DNA of 45,600 nucleotides, from NCBI RefSeq assembly GCF_003999195.1, contig NZ_RJVR01000135.1:1-45600 (forward strand), written 5' to 3'. The notes under the pieces are model-generated. The model did no database searches. It was not told the DNA's origin and saw only the letters and a list, made by a program, of their open reading frames with translations. The DNA is from Streptomyces soli. Lineage in GTDB: Bacteria > Actinomycetota > Actinomycetes > Streptomycetales > Streptomycetaceae. Both the position numbers and the translations under genes were made by a program. Each line of letters opens with the position of its first letter. Position 1 is the first letter of the stretch. Of this stretch, positions 35,063-42,844 are shown one piece after another.

Positions 35063-36217
35063 TCAACCCGTGTTGCTGAGTCTACGGTAGGCGGTTGCGA
35101 CCTTGGTGAGCCAGGCGACCTCCGCGGTGAGGTTGTCGGTGTCGCGGTCTTCGAAGTCGCCGGCGTCCTTGTTGTCGTCGGGGATGGTGCCGGTGCGCTT
35201 GGCGTGCAGGGCCTGTCTGATCTGTGCCGCTTCGGCCAACGCCTGCCGCGACTCCTCGCTCGCCCCGGGGTCCGCTGCCGCGACGCCGTTGGAGGTGCGG
35301 TCGATGTAGGGGCGCAAGTCCCGCCATCCGTCCCGTATTTCGATGACCCGCCGGTGGAGGCGGTAGTTGAGGTCGGAGACCGAAGTCCCGGGCGGCTCCA
35401 GGACGATGTCCGGGGAGGACTTGTACAGGTCCCGCCAGAGCGGGTAGAGGGCCCGGTACGACCGGTAACTGTGCGCCCACGCAACCAATTTGGCGGCTGA
35501 GGCTCCCCAGGAGGAGACAGTCAGGCTGAGCGAGAGGGTGACGATGCCCGCTGCGCTGAAAACGGAGGCGGTGACCTGCCAGACGCCGATGTCGATCCCG
35601 CACGCAGCGGTGAGGATGTTGACCGTCCTGGCGAGGCAGTAGAGGAAGAGGACTACCGCGGCGACGGAGAGCAGCCGCAGGGCCTGCCGCAGCGAGGCCT
35701 TACCGGCCATACGGGCATACGGGCCGCACTGGCGGAAGATGGTGACGCACGGAACCGCCTGGGAGACGATGAAGATCATCAGGTAGGCGAGGACCAGTGG
35801 CCGGCCGCTGCCAGTGTTGAAGTCCGAAGCCGGCCGGCCGGGGCCGTCGGCGATGAAGAACAGTGCGATCAAAAGCGCGTTGAGGGCGATGCCGGTCATC
35901 AGCCAGTAGCGGGTCTTGCGTACCGCCTCCTCGGCGGCGGTCGCCCAGTGCAGCAGGATGATCTGCGCGCTGACGCAGAAGGCGACCGCAGACACATGCA
36001 TCACCAGGATGGCGAGGTTGCCGACGCCCAGGAAGCTCTTGCTTCCCATGGCGACGGCACCCATCGTGAAGGTGAGGCACTGGAGCAGCAGAGTGATCAC
36101 CAGTGTGCGGTAGGCGCTGTCCCGCCAGCTGCGCCTTACCTGGCACAGCCGGTAGACGAGCGCGGCATACGACGAGAGCGCCGCAATGACGAAGCAGAGG
36201 GTTCTAATGGTGTTCAC
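35063..36217 (-). CDS. MAB_1171c-type multi-pass membrane protein
   Basis: A 384-residue membrane protein with about seven hydrophobic segments in the first 260 residues (for example LCFVIAALSSYAALVYRLCQ, FLGVGNLAILVMHVSAVAFC, LNALLIALFFIADG, LLSVAAVVLFLYCLART), then a soluble C-terminal region (WRDLYKSSPDIVLEPPGTSV SDLNYRLHRRVIEIRDGW). This matches the MAB_1171c family, annotated as putative transporters but of unproven function, which typically accompany XRE and ImmA/IrrE genes in Streptomyces, as here. It starts at GTG 36217, overlapping the TetR gene by 14 bases. Confidence 0.82.
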   Translation of the reverse strand: MNTIRTLCFVIAALSSYAALVYRLCQVRRSWRDSAYRTLVITLLLQCLTFTMGAVAMGSKSFLGVGNLAILVMHVSAVAFCVSAQIILLHWATAAEEAVRKTRYWLMTGIALNALLIALFFIADGPGRPASDFNTGSGRPLVLAYLMIFIVSQAVPCVTIFRQCGPYARMAGKASLRQALRLLSVAAVVLFLYCLARTVNILTAACGIDIGVWQVTASVFSAAGIVTLSLSLTVSSWGASAAKLVAWAHSYRSYRALYPLWRDLYKSSPDIVLEPPGTSVSDLNYRLHRRVIEIRDGWRDLRPYIDRTSNGVAAADPGASEESRQALAEAAQIRQALHAKRTGTIPDDNKDAGDFEDRDTDNLTAEVAWLTKVATAYRRLSNTG

Positions 36218-36986
36218 GGCCTGATTCCCCGCCGGTGCCGCGTACGCGGCGGACGGTCTCGTCGGTGTTGTCGCCCAAGGGAACGACGAGTCCGATACCT
36301 TCGGCCGCCACGGCGATGGCGAAGTCGAAGAACGCGGACTCGTCCCGGACGCTGTCGTGGGTACGGCTGAAGACCTGGAACACCAGGAGCCCGATCAGAT
36401 TGCTCCACAGCACGATGCCGCGCTCGATGATGTCCGAGAACGGAGCCCCGGGTACGCCGCCGAAGAGCTCCACGGCCTCCGGCAGGAGCAGCGGCGGCCC
36501 GGGCACCACCCGCCGGGGCGGGGTGAGTTCACCGGCCTGAAGCGCCGAACGCACAATGCCGGCCAGCACCGCGGGGGTGCGCGAGGCGGCCCGGACCGTG
36601 TCCTGCGGGGCGTGGTAATCCGGAACGGGCGAGCCGTAGATCAGCGTGAACTCGGCGGGGCTGTCGAAGGACCACTGCCGCAGTGCGCGAGTAACCGCCA
36701 GGAGCCGCGCGCCCGCCGACGCATGGGCGTCCCTGGCGGCCTGATCAGCCTGCTCCATCGCGGCGCCGGACTCGTTGTAGGCGTCGATGACCAGCGCGGT
36801 CAGCAGGTCGTTGCGATGCGGGAAGACGGCTTCCACGTCGGTGACGGCAAGACCGCTGCCGCGCGCAACGGCATCCAGGGACAGCCCTCCAGCACCCAGT
36901 TTCACCAGCAGTTGGCGCGCCATGGCCTTGATGACCGCCGGCAGCCTGCTTTTCTCATCGGCGGCGCTCGTTCCGGAAACATCCAT
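36204..36986 (-). CDS. TetR/AcrR-family regulator
   Basis: A 260-residue regulator. The N-terminal HTH is AVIKAMARQLLVKLGAGGLS LDAVARGSGLAVTDVEAVFP HRNDLLTALV, followed by a C-terminal domain (RLLAVTRALRQWSFDSPAEF TLIYGSPVPDYHAPQDTVRA) of the WHG type. ATG 36986 gives the usual N-terminal length; an upstream ATG at 37019 is possible, and neither has a strong ribosome site, so a leaderless transcript is conceivable. It overlaps and probably co-expresses the membrane protein. Confidence 0.85.
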   Translation of the reverse strand: MDVSGTSAADEKSRLPAVIKAMARQLLVKLGAGGLSLDAVARGSGLAVTDVEAVFPHRNDLLTALVIDAYNESGAAMEQADQAARDAHASAGARLLAVTRALRQWSFDSPAEFTLIYGSPVPDYHAPQDTVRAASRTPAVLAGIVRSALQAGELTPPRRVVPGPPLLLPEAVELFGGVPGAPFSDIIERGIVLWSNLIGLLVFQVFSRTHDSVRDESAFFDFAIAVAAEGIGLVVPLGDNTDETVRRVRGTGGESGREHH

Positions 36987-37087
36987 GGCCAAACCGTACC
37001 TGTGCGCTACCACGGCCATAAGCGCAGTCGCCCAAGCGCCTCGGCCGTGCGCTGTGATCCGGCCACACCCTTTCCATCCCCTATCGC

Positions 37088-37109
37088 CGGGTACCCCCGG
37101 CTTCAGCCG
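37088..37109. repeat. GC hairpin near the TnpB fragment
   Basis: ACCCCCGGCT-TC-AGCCGGGGGT at 37091-37112 is a perfect long hairpin. Such subterminal palindromes mark the ends of IS200/IS605-type elements, where TnpA recognises them. Here it lies about 100 bases 5' of the TnpB fragment and may be a leftover element end. Confidence 0.5.
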
Positions 37110-37194
37110 GGGGTGAAGGCGATCCTTGGCGCTGCGCCGCGGAGCGACACAGCATCGCTTCGGTGAGCTGGATGGCTGGTAACGCGGGGCGCCC

Positions 37195-37479
37195 GGCCCC
37201 GACCGGCCGGGCGCGTTCCTGCCCAACGGGGCGGCGGCCAAGGCCGGACTCAACCGCAGCATTGCCGACGCCGGATGGGGGGTGTTCCTGACGATCCTGC
37301 ACGCCAAGGCTGAAAGCGCCGGACGGGAAGCGATCGCCGTGGACCCCCGCAACACCTCCCGGACCTGCCCCAACTGCGGGCACGTCTCGAAGGAGAACCG
37401 GCCCACACAGGAGAAGTTCCACTGCCAGTCGTGCGGCCACAACGCGCACGCCGACACGGTGGGAGCCACCAACGTTTGA
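37195..37479 (+). pseudogene. TnpB (IS200/IS605 family) C-terminal fragment
   Basis: The open frame reads LPNGAAAKAGLNRSIADAGW GVFLTILHAKAESAG, then the zinc ribbon SRTCPNCGHVSKENRPTQEK FHCQSCGHNAHADTVGATNV and a stop. The four-Cys ribbon and the RuvC-III region with the terminal DTVGAxNV are the last 90 or so residues of TnpB, the RNA-guided nuclease of these elements. The N-terminal RNA- and DNA-binding parts and the first catalytic residues are missing. A frame change just after NV removes the natural tail. Confidence 0.88.
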
Positions 37480-37685
37480 GGTATGTCGCGGTGGCTCTCG
37501 GCGCGCCCTTGCGGTCCGCGCACAGCGGATTGGCCGGAGCCGGGACCCGAGCAGCGCGGGTTCGTCAGCCGGCGCACGCCGCTCCCAGCCGGTGGGGCGC
37601 TTGGTCCGGATCGCTCTCCGGCCGCGTGGGCCGCCGGGAAGCGGTCTGCATCGGCCGCGAAGCAGGGTGTCACGCCTCAGAGATT

Positions 37686-37719
37686 TAGGAACGATTGTTC
37701 TTGGCTGGTTGTTCCTTAA
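37686..37719. promoter_or_regulatory. Operator-like inverted repeats upstream of TetR gene
   Basis: AGGAAC (37687-37692) and GTTCCT (37711-37716) form a 6-bp inverted repeat with an 18-bp spacer, and GAAC-GATT-GTTC (37689-37700) is a smaller palindrome inside. The position, 20-50 bases before the TetR start at 37737, is where a self-repressing TetR would bind. Confidence 0.6.
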
Positions 37720-37736
37720 GGCTTTATCGTCGAGTC

Positions 37737-38276
37737 ATGGGCCGACCAAGGGGATTTGACGAGGCCGAGGTTGTTCGGGCGGCGGTTGTTCTTTTCGCCA
37801 ACCGTGCGTATGACGGCGTCTCGGTTGACGAGCTGGTGTCTCACCTCGGCGTGCACCGCAACAGTCTGTACAAGACGTTCGGCAGCAAGCGAGGGCTCTA
37901 CCTCGCGGCGCTGCGCTGGTGCCTCAATGAAGAGGTCCCTACGCTGATCGCCGAGATCGAAAGGGCCGAGGATGCTACCGCGGCATTTCAGCGCTTGACC
38001 ACCTCGATGGCCTGGGCGGGCATGGACTTGCTGTTGCTGGCGGCGGTCGAACGCGCTCCCGTGGATCGCGAGGTGGCCCTGGAGGTGAAGCGGGCTTTGA
38101 ACTCGCTCGACGAGGCGGTGCAACGCCGCCGAGGCAGCGGACAAGCCGCCGAGATCATGCGGTCACCACTGGGGTTCACCGCAACACTTCTGGGCCTCAG
38201 GCTGCGGGTCAGAGCCGCCGTCCTGACCGCCGAATCAGGCGCCCCCACGCTGCGGCACGGCCCACATCCGTCCTGA
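37737..38276 (+). CDS. TetR/AcrR-family regulator
   Basis: A 179-residue regulator starting at ATG 37737 (MGRPRGFDEAEVVRAAVVLF), the standard family opening. The HTH is YDGVSVDELVSHLGVHRNSL YKTFGSKRGLYLAALR. The C-terminal ligand domain is short (WAGMDLLLLAAVERAPVDRE), with a Pro/Gly-rich tail. It is followed after 11 bases by a small protein gene. An inverted repeat lies immediately upstream. Confidence 0.9.
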   Translation: MGRPRGFDEAEVVRAAVVLFANRAYDGVSVDELVSHLGVHRNSLYKTFGSKRGLYLAALRWCLNEEVPTLIAEIERAEDATAAFQRLTTSMAWAGMDLLLLAAVERAPVDREVALEVKRALNSLDEAVQRRRGSGQAAEIMRSPLGFTATLLGLRLRVRAAVLTAESGAPTLRHGPHPS

Positions 38277-38287
38277 AGGAGCACCGT

Positions 38288-38644
38288 ATGTCCAAGGTCC
38301 ATGTCGAAGGCGACGAACTGATTGTCGAGATCGAAGGGCTCGACAAGCTCTGGGCGCTCAAGAGCCGTCTGGTGATCCCGCTGGCCAACGTCCGTGGCGC
38401 CACTGCCGATCCCGGGATAGTCAAGGAATCGAAGGGCCTGCGTGCTCCCGGCACGCACGTGCCTGGCGTCATCACCGCCGGCACGTTCACACTCGACGGT
38501 GAGCGGGTCTTCTGGGACGTCCACGACGCGGCCAAGGCTCTCGTGATCGAACTGGCCGACGAACGGTACTCCCGCCTCATCGTTGAGGTTGCTGACCCAC
38601 GGGCCACCGTCGCACTCATTGAAAATTCACTCCCGCACGTCTGA
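38288..38644 (+). CDS. Small conserved protein of unknown function
   Basis: A 118-residue protein starting at ATG 38288 after GAAGGAG. It reads MSKVHVEGDELIVEIEGLDK LWALKSRLVIPLANVRGATA and ends ADERYSRLIVEVADPRATVA LIENSLPHV. The alternating beta pattern suggests a PH-like or small beta-barrel domain seen in many actinobacterial proteins. There are no catalytic motifs and no signal. It is co-transcribed with the TetR gene and probably under its control. Confidence 0.82.
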   Translation: MSKVHVEGDELIVEIEGLDKLWALKSRLVIPLANVRGATADPGIVKESKGLRAPGTHVPGVITAGTFTLDGERVFWDVHDAAKALVIELADERYSRLIVEVADPRATVALIENSLPHV

Positions 38645-38822
38645 CGGTCTGCGGCCGGCGGCTCATCGGGCGCCGCTCCCATGGTCAAGGGTGTCCTCTG
38701 CCCTTTGCCGCCCGGACGGACGGCGAAAGCGCGGTGGCGCCAGGGTCTTGGGAGGCCTGCCGGCGCCGCCGCGCTTCATTGCCGGGCGCGGTGTGCGCCC
38801 GAAGCCGTCCGGGTGGACGTGG

Positions 38823-38981
38823 TTACCAGGTCCAGCTCCAGCTGTAGGTCACGGAGAGCGATACCGACAGCGACAGCGAGACCGAGCTGTCGGGCTCTGC
38901 GGCCGCGCCGGCGGTCAGCTGCTCCTCCAGGATCGCCTCGGTGGAGGCGTAGTTGGCGTAGCCCGCAAGCAGTTCGTTCAT
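38823..38981 (-). CDS. Candidate RiPP precursor peptide, Cys-free Ser-rich core
   Basis: A 52-codon gene starting at ATG 38981 and ending at TAA 38823-38825; GAAAGG lies upstream with a somewhat long spacing. The leader-like part (residues 1-30) is acidic and helical, MNELLAGYANYASTEAILEE followed by QLTAGAAAEP. From residue 31 the composition changes: D, then Ser alternating with Val or Leu (residues 32-44), and an aromatic end TYSWSWTW. The last 21 residues hold eight Ser and two Thr and no Cys. It is divergent from the kinase-HopA1-M16 operon at 39322-42782, whose first two enzymes are known as a Ser/Thr dehydration pair. The product is predicted to be a dehydrated, strand-like hydrophobic peptide. 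Confidence that it is a real precursor is good but not proven. Confidence 0.78.
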   Translation of the reverse strand: MNELLAGYANYASTEAILEEQLTAGAAAEPDSSVSLSLSVSLSVTYSWSWTW

Positions 38982-39230
38982 GGCGTGTACCGGCCTTTCA
39001 TGATGGGTGTGGGCGGTCCCCCGGTCCGGTGGGGAGCCCGGGTTGGTTCACCACTGAAGCAGGACGTACGCGGCGCTGAACATGACGAGTGTCTGCCGGG
39101 GGCCGGGCCGGGCCGGCGCACGATCCCAGCAGCGGCAGAGCCACGACCGCGCAGGCTGCCGGTGCCTGCCGGATCCCTGTCTCCTGCCTGCAGTTCGCCT
39201 GCTGCCCCGGCGGGCCGGCACCCGGGCCGT

Positions 39231-39283
39231 GGCAGGTTCCTGCCGGACACTGCCATTGGGTGGTGTGCTGGCGGGTTCCTGCG
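39231..39283. promoter_or_regulatory. Two repeated palindromic sites upstream of the kinase gene
   Basis: GGCAGGTTCCTGCC (39231-39244) is a perfect palindrome with a TT centre. GGCGGGTTCCTGCG (39270-39283) is a near copy with the same centre, 39 bp further on, so both lie on nearly the same face of the helix. The second ends 38 bases before the kinase ATG. They are candidate operators for the cluster regulator (the LuxR-type gene at 42845-43896). TAGGGT at 39309-39314 is a plausible -10 element that would give a leaderless or near-leaderless kinase transcript. Confidence 0.6.
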
Positions 39284-39321
39284 ATACCGGTGGCCGTCGG
39301 CGCGTTCGTAGGGTCGCTGCC

Positions 39322-40438
39322 ATGGATGCGACAGAGCAGGTCGCCCCCACGACACGGCCCAGCAGCCGTGTGGTGCAGGCGGCGAACGTGGAGCGCCCGG
39401 ACGAGTTCGTACGAGCCGTCGCCGCGATCAGCGGCACCGTCCCGCTCGTCGAGGGCATGCAGGGTTACGCAGGACGTAACGACAACTGGCGGGTGCCGAC
39501 CGCGGCCGGCGACCTGTTCGTCAAGCGGCTGCGCGGCGAGCCGTCACAGGTCGAGGCACGGATGAATCGCCTACTGGCTTTCCAGGACGTCCTGCGCGCC
39601 CATCCGGAGCAGGCAGTTCCCACGATCGGCTTCTACGGCGCGGACCGCGAGCAGTCGCTGCTGGTGTATGACTGCCTGCCGGACTCGTGCACGGCGGCCG
39701 AGCTGCTCGCCGACGGTGGATTCGACGTCGAGCTGGCGTATCGGCTGGGCCGGATCCTCGGGCGGGTGCACCGGCTGCCCCGGACCAGTGTTCGTCGGGG
39801 GCCGGGCCGTCGGAGCGTTCTACGCCTTGACCGCCGAGGACTTCGCGAACTGCAGCGGTGGCGAGGTCGAGGCGTGGGCCATGCTCCAGCACGACAGGGT
39901 GCTTGTGGAGGCCCTCGAACGGCTCCGCGGCATGTCCGCGGACGCCCCGACCACGGCCACCCACTGCGATATCAGGCTCGACCAGTTTTTGCTCTCGGGC
40001 GACGACATCTTCGTCATCGACTGGGAGGAGTTCCGCTACTCCGATTCCGCGCGCGACGTCGGCGGCTTCGTCGGCGAGTTCCTGCACCACGCTGCGGCGC
40101 GGATGTTCTCCGAACTCGACGTGGAGGCGGGCCTGGCGCCGGGAGCGGCGCACGAGGCCATCATGGCGGCCGGCGAGCAGCAACTGGCCAAGGTGCGCGA
40201 CCACATCGGCCGCTTCTGGGACGGGTACCGCGAGGTGGCTGAGATCGACGAGCGGCTGGCGGTGCGTGCCACCGGGTACGCCGGCTGGCACTTCTTCGAC
40301 CGCCTGCTCGCGGGCGCGGTCCACGGCGCGAAGCTCTCTGCGGCGGAGCGGGGCATGGCCGGCATCGGCCGCAACGCGCTCACCCAGCCCGAGCGATTCG
40401 CCTCCACCATCGGACTTCACCCGGGGCTGATGTCATGA
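39322..40438 (+). pseudogene. APH-fold kinase of a RiPP dehydration pair (frameshifted)
   Basis: ATG 39322 opens MDATEQVAPTTRPSSRVVQA. The N-lobe (YAGRNDNWRVPTAAGDLFVK RLRGEPSQVEARMN, with the ATP-binding Lys) and hinge (LLVYDCLPDSCTAAELL) are in the first frame to RVHRLPR. The rest, GPVFVGGRAVGAFYALTAED and onward, is in the frame one base on; one extra C in CCCC near 39780 explains it. The catalytic loop is THCDIRLDQFLL and the metal motif is VIDWEEF. In class V lanthipeptide and thioamitide pathways such kinases phosphorylate Ser/Thr of the precursor. The ATGA overlap couples it to the HopA1 gene. If the indel is a sequencing error, the gene is intact at about 370 residues. Confidence 0.82.
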
Positions 40439-41488
40439 CAACCACCTTTACCCAACTGCCCGAGCGGCTGGCACGCGCGGTGGACAGCCTGCGCATCGAC
40501 CGCGACAACCACGCCGTGACCGTCGGTGACGAGACCCTCTCCCACGACACACCGCTGCAGCTGCGCAGGGAACTGGGCTGGGCGCTTTACCGGCACTGGC
40601 ATTCCGGTTCGGGGCGCCGCCCCGATGTGCGTGACATCCGCCGCGACCACGCCTTCGAGGACCTGCTGCGCGAGGCGACTCCGCACCGCACCAGCAAGAC
40701 CGCAGCCGTGGTCAGGTCCGCGCCGCTGGAGAGCCCGGTGGGCCGGCACGTGCTGTTCGACGTGGGCCGCGGCGCCCCCGCGCTGTCCCCGACCGTCCAG
40801 ACATGGAGCCTGGGGCTGTGCTACACGGCGCCGCCCGTCCCTGTCGGGGCAGGACGCCCCGCCGGTCCCACCAGCGGCGCCGGGTCGGCGGCGCGAGGAC
40901 GTGCAGGAGGGCCAGCCCACGGGGGTGCTCCGCTACACCTTCGCCCTGCCGTCGCAGCACACCCGGCTGGCGGCGGCCGGCAAGGTGACGATGGCGCTGC
41001 TGGCCGGCGCCCCCTGGTCGGTCCTCGGCGCGGACCTGGTCGCTCGTCATCATGTGCTGGGCGCCTCGGCTCAGCACGTGCCCAACGGCACCGGCCCGTC
41101 ACTGGGCCTGCTCAAGCTGTCCGTGCCCGCCGGCGCCGACATCGACGCGCTCGATCAGGCGGTCACCGAGCGGCTGGACCGGCTCGCCCGCACCGGCCCG
41201 AAGCAGGACGTGCTGACCGCAGCGAAAGCCCGGCGGGCCAAGGACTACCTCGGCATGCTCAGCCGGGCGCGGTCCTGCGCTGAAGAACTGTGCAGGAGTG
41301 AGGCTGCGCGCCCGCCGGGACCCGCGGACACGCCCCAGGACGCGGGACCGCGGCTGACCGGCCGGCTCACTGACCTACGCCGGGTGAGCGCCGAGCAGAC
41401 CGCGCTGATCGCCGGGCGGAACCTGGCCGACCCCGCCGTCGTCGTCTTCCACGCCGAACGCCCACGGAGCACCGCATGGATCGTGTGA
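40435..41488 (+). pseudogene. HopA1-family protein (phospho-Ser/Thr lyase-like; frameshifted)
   Basis: ATG 40435 opens MTTTFTQLPERLARAVDSLR. The first frame contains LQLRRELGWALYRHWHSGSG, VGRHVLFDVGRG and WSLGLCYTAPPVPV. The second frame, entered at the GGGG run near 40853, gives DVQEGQPTGVLRYTFALPSQ, AGKVTMALLAGAPWSVLGAD and VLTAAKARRAKDYLGMLSRA. The pattern LYxxxHxG...VLRxYxxL...K is that of T3SS-effector HopA1 proteins, which eliminate phosphate from phospho-Ser/Thr in class V lanthipeptide and thioamitide systems. It overlaps the kinase by four bases and the M16 gene by 13. It would be about 350 residues if the indel is corrected. Confidence 0.78.
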
Positions 41489-42782
41489 ACGCACCCGCGC
41501 CGTGGCGGTTCCCCCCGTCGCGGACCGTTGTGCTCGGCAACGGAATGACCGTGAAGTTGGTGTACATGCCAGGCCGACTGGTCGCCACCGTCACCGTCTC
41601 GGTCGCCCTGCCCACCCAGGCCGAAGCGCGGGACAAGGAAGGAGCGGTGGCCGCGTATACGGCGATGATGCTCACCGACGCGCCACACTCGCGGTCCGGC
41701 CCGGTAAGCGTGGTCGCCAAGATCGGTGGGACGATCACGACTGGCTGCGACCACCGGGGGCCCAAGGTCGTCGCGGACTGCCCGGTCACCGACCTGCCCA
41801 CGCTGCTCGACGCGCTCGCCACGATGCTGCTGCGGTTCGAGCCCACCGAGGCGTCCTTCCAGGCGTGCCGCCGGCGCATGGCGGGCGAGCGGGCCGCGGA
41901 AGACCATGACCCTGCGGCGCTGGCCAACAAGCTGCTGAGCGAGTCCGTGCTGTCGCCCACCAGCAGGTACGCCCGGCCGGTGAGCGGCACGGATGAGTCC
42001 TGGCGGACCCTGGACCGCCTGGATTTCGCCGAACTGTACGCCGCCGCAGTCGCGCCGCACACCATGACCGCGGTCGTGGTGTGCGACCTGGGGCTCGTGG
42101 ACGCGCAGGCCGCTGTGCACGACTCCTTCGGCCGCCACCTTCAGGCGGCGCGCCGGCCCGCCGCTGACAGTCCGCCCGAGCCGGGCGGTGGACCGCGGCT
42201 GGTCTGGCGGCCGGGGCCAGGCGGCGGGCAGACCCGGATCATGATGGGCTGCTTTGCCGTCGACCGCATGGACCCTCGGTGGGCGTCGGCGCGCGCCGCC
42301 GCCGAGATGCTCGGCGGCAGCGCCGACGCCCTGCTCAACAAGGAGCTGCGCGGGCGCCTCGGTATCAGCTACGGCTTTCAGGCGCGGTTCGTGCCCTATC
42401 CGGCGGCCTGTTCATGGTGGCCGGATCCGTCGACGGCGCCCACAGCCAGGAGGCGGCAGCGGCGGTCCTGCGGGTGCTCAGGCAGACCGTCGACGACGGC
42501 GTGGACGCCCGGCTCTTCGAGCGGGTCCGCGCGCACATGGTGACCAGCGCGGCCGAGACATACGAGACCACCCTCGCCGTCGCCCAGCAGCACACCGAAC
42601 TCATCTCCTGCGGGATCGACGAGGCGTTCATCGACCGCCACCTGGAAGAGCTGCGTGACCTGGGCAGGGCACGGATGGAGAGCGATCTGCGCAGTCTCCT
42701 GGACCCCGACCGGCTGCACGTGGCCGTGGTCGGCCCCTTTGCTCCCGACGCGTCCGTGCTGGCCGGACTCGAACGCGCCTGA
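41476..42782 (+). pseudogene. M16-family peptidase-like protein without HxxEH (frameshifted)
   Basis: ATG 41476 opens MDRVNAPAPWRFPPSRTVVL GNGMTVKLVYMPGRLVATV, typical of the first M16 domain. Where active enzymes have HxxEH, this protein reads GAVAAYTAMMLTDAPHS, so the zinc site is missing and it is a pseudo-peptidase. The second domain retains LLNKELRGRLGISYGFQARF (the conserved Arg/Tyr region). A one-base loss near 42408 shifts the frame; GGLFMVAGSVDGAHSQEAAA continues in the new frame to the stop. Inactive M16 subunits normally pair with an active one or act as peptide-binding chaperones, so it may hold the precursor peptide. About 435 residues if corrected. Confidence 0.8.
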
Positions 42783-42821
42783 CCCCGGGTGGGTCCGACT
42801 GCCAGTCGGGCCCGCCCGGGG
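42783..42821. terminator. Bidirectional terminator between RiPP operon and LuxR gene
   Basis: CCCCGGGTGGGTCCGACT (42783-42800), loop GCC, AGTCGGGCCCGCCCGGGG (42804-42821) form an 18-bp stem with two G-U pairs. It starts directly after the M16 stop and lies 23 bases from the stop of the convergent LuxR gene. Confidence 0.8.
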
Positions 42822-42844
42822 CCGGATGCCCCGCGCCGGGGGCG

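Larger units (their letters stand above)
36987..37736. other. Spacer with IS200/IS605-type relics
   Basis: Apart from the TnpB fragment, the hairpin at 37088-37109 and the operator at 37686-37719 (listed separately), this 750-base stretch has no gene. 37480-37680 is GC-rich with only shadow frames; its first bases continue the TnpB C-terminus out of frame. Confidence 0.5.

Noticed and set aside
38645..38822. Additional precursor peptides next to the RiPP candidate
   Set aside because: No start with a ribosome site and no second Ser-rich or leader-like sequence was found on either strand.
39048..39083. Tiny minus-strand frame MFSAAYVLLQW upstream of the RiPP precursor
   Set aside because: No ribosome site and only 11 codons; it is the tail of a longer shadow frame. 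It could be a leader peptide, but nothing supports that.
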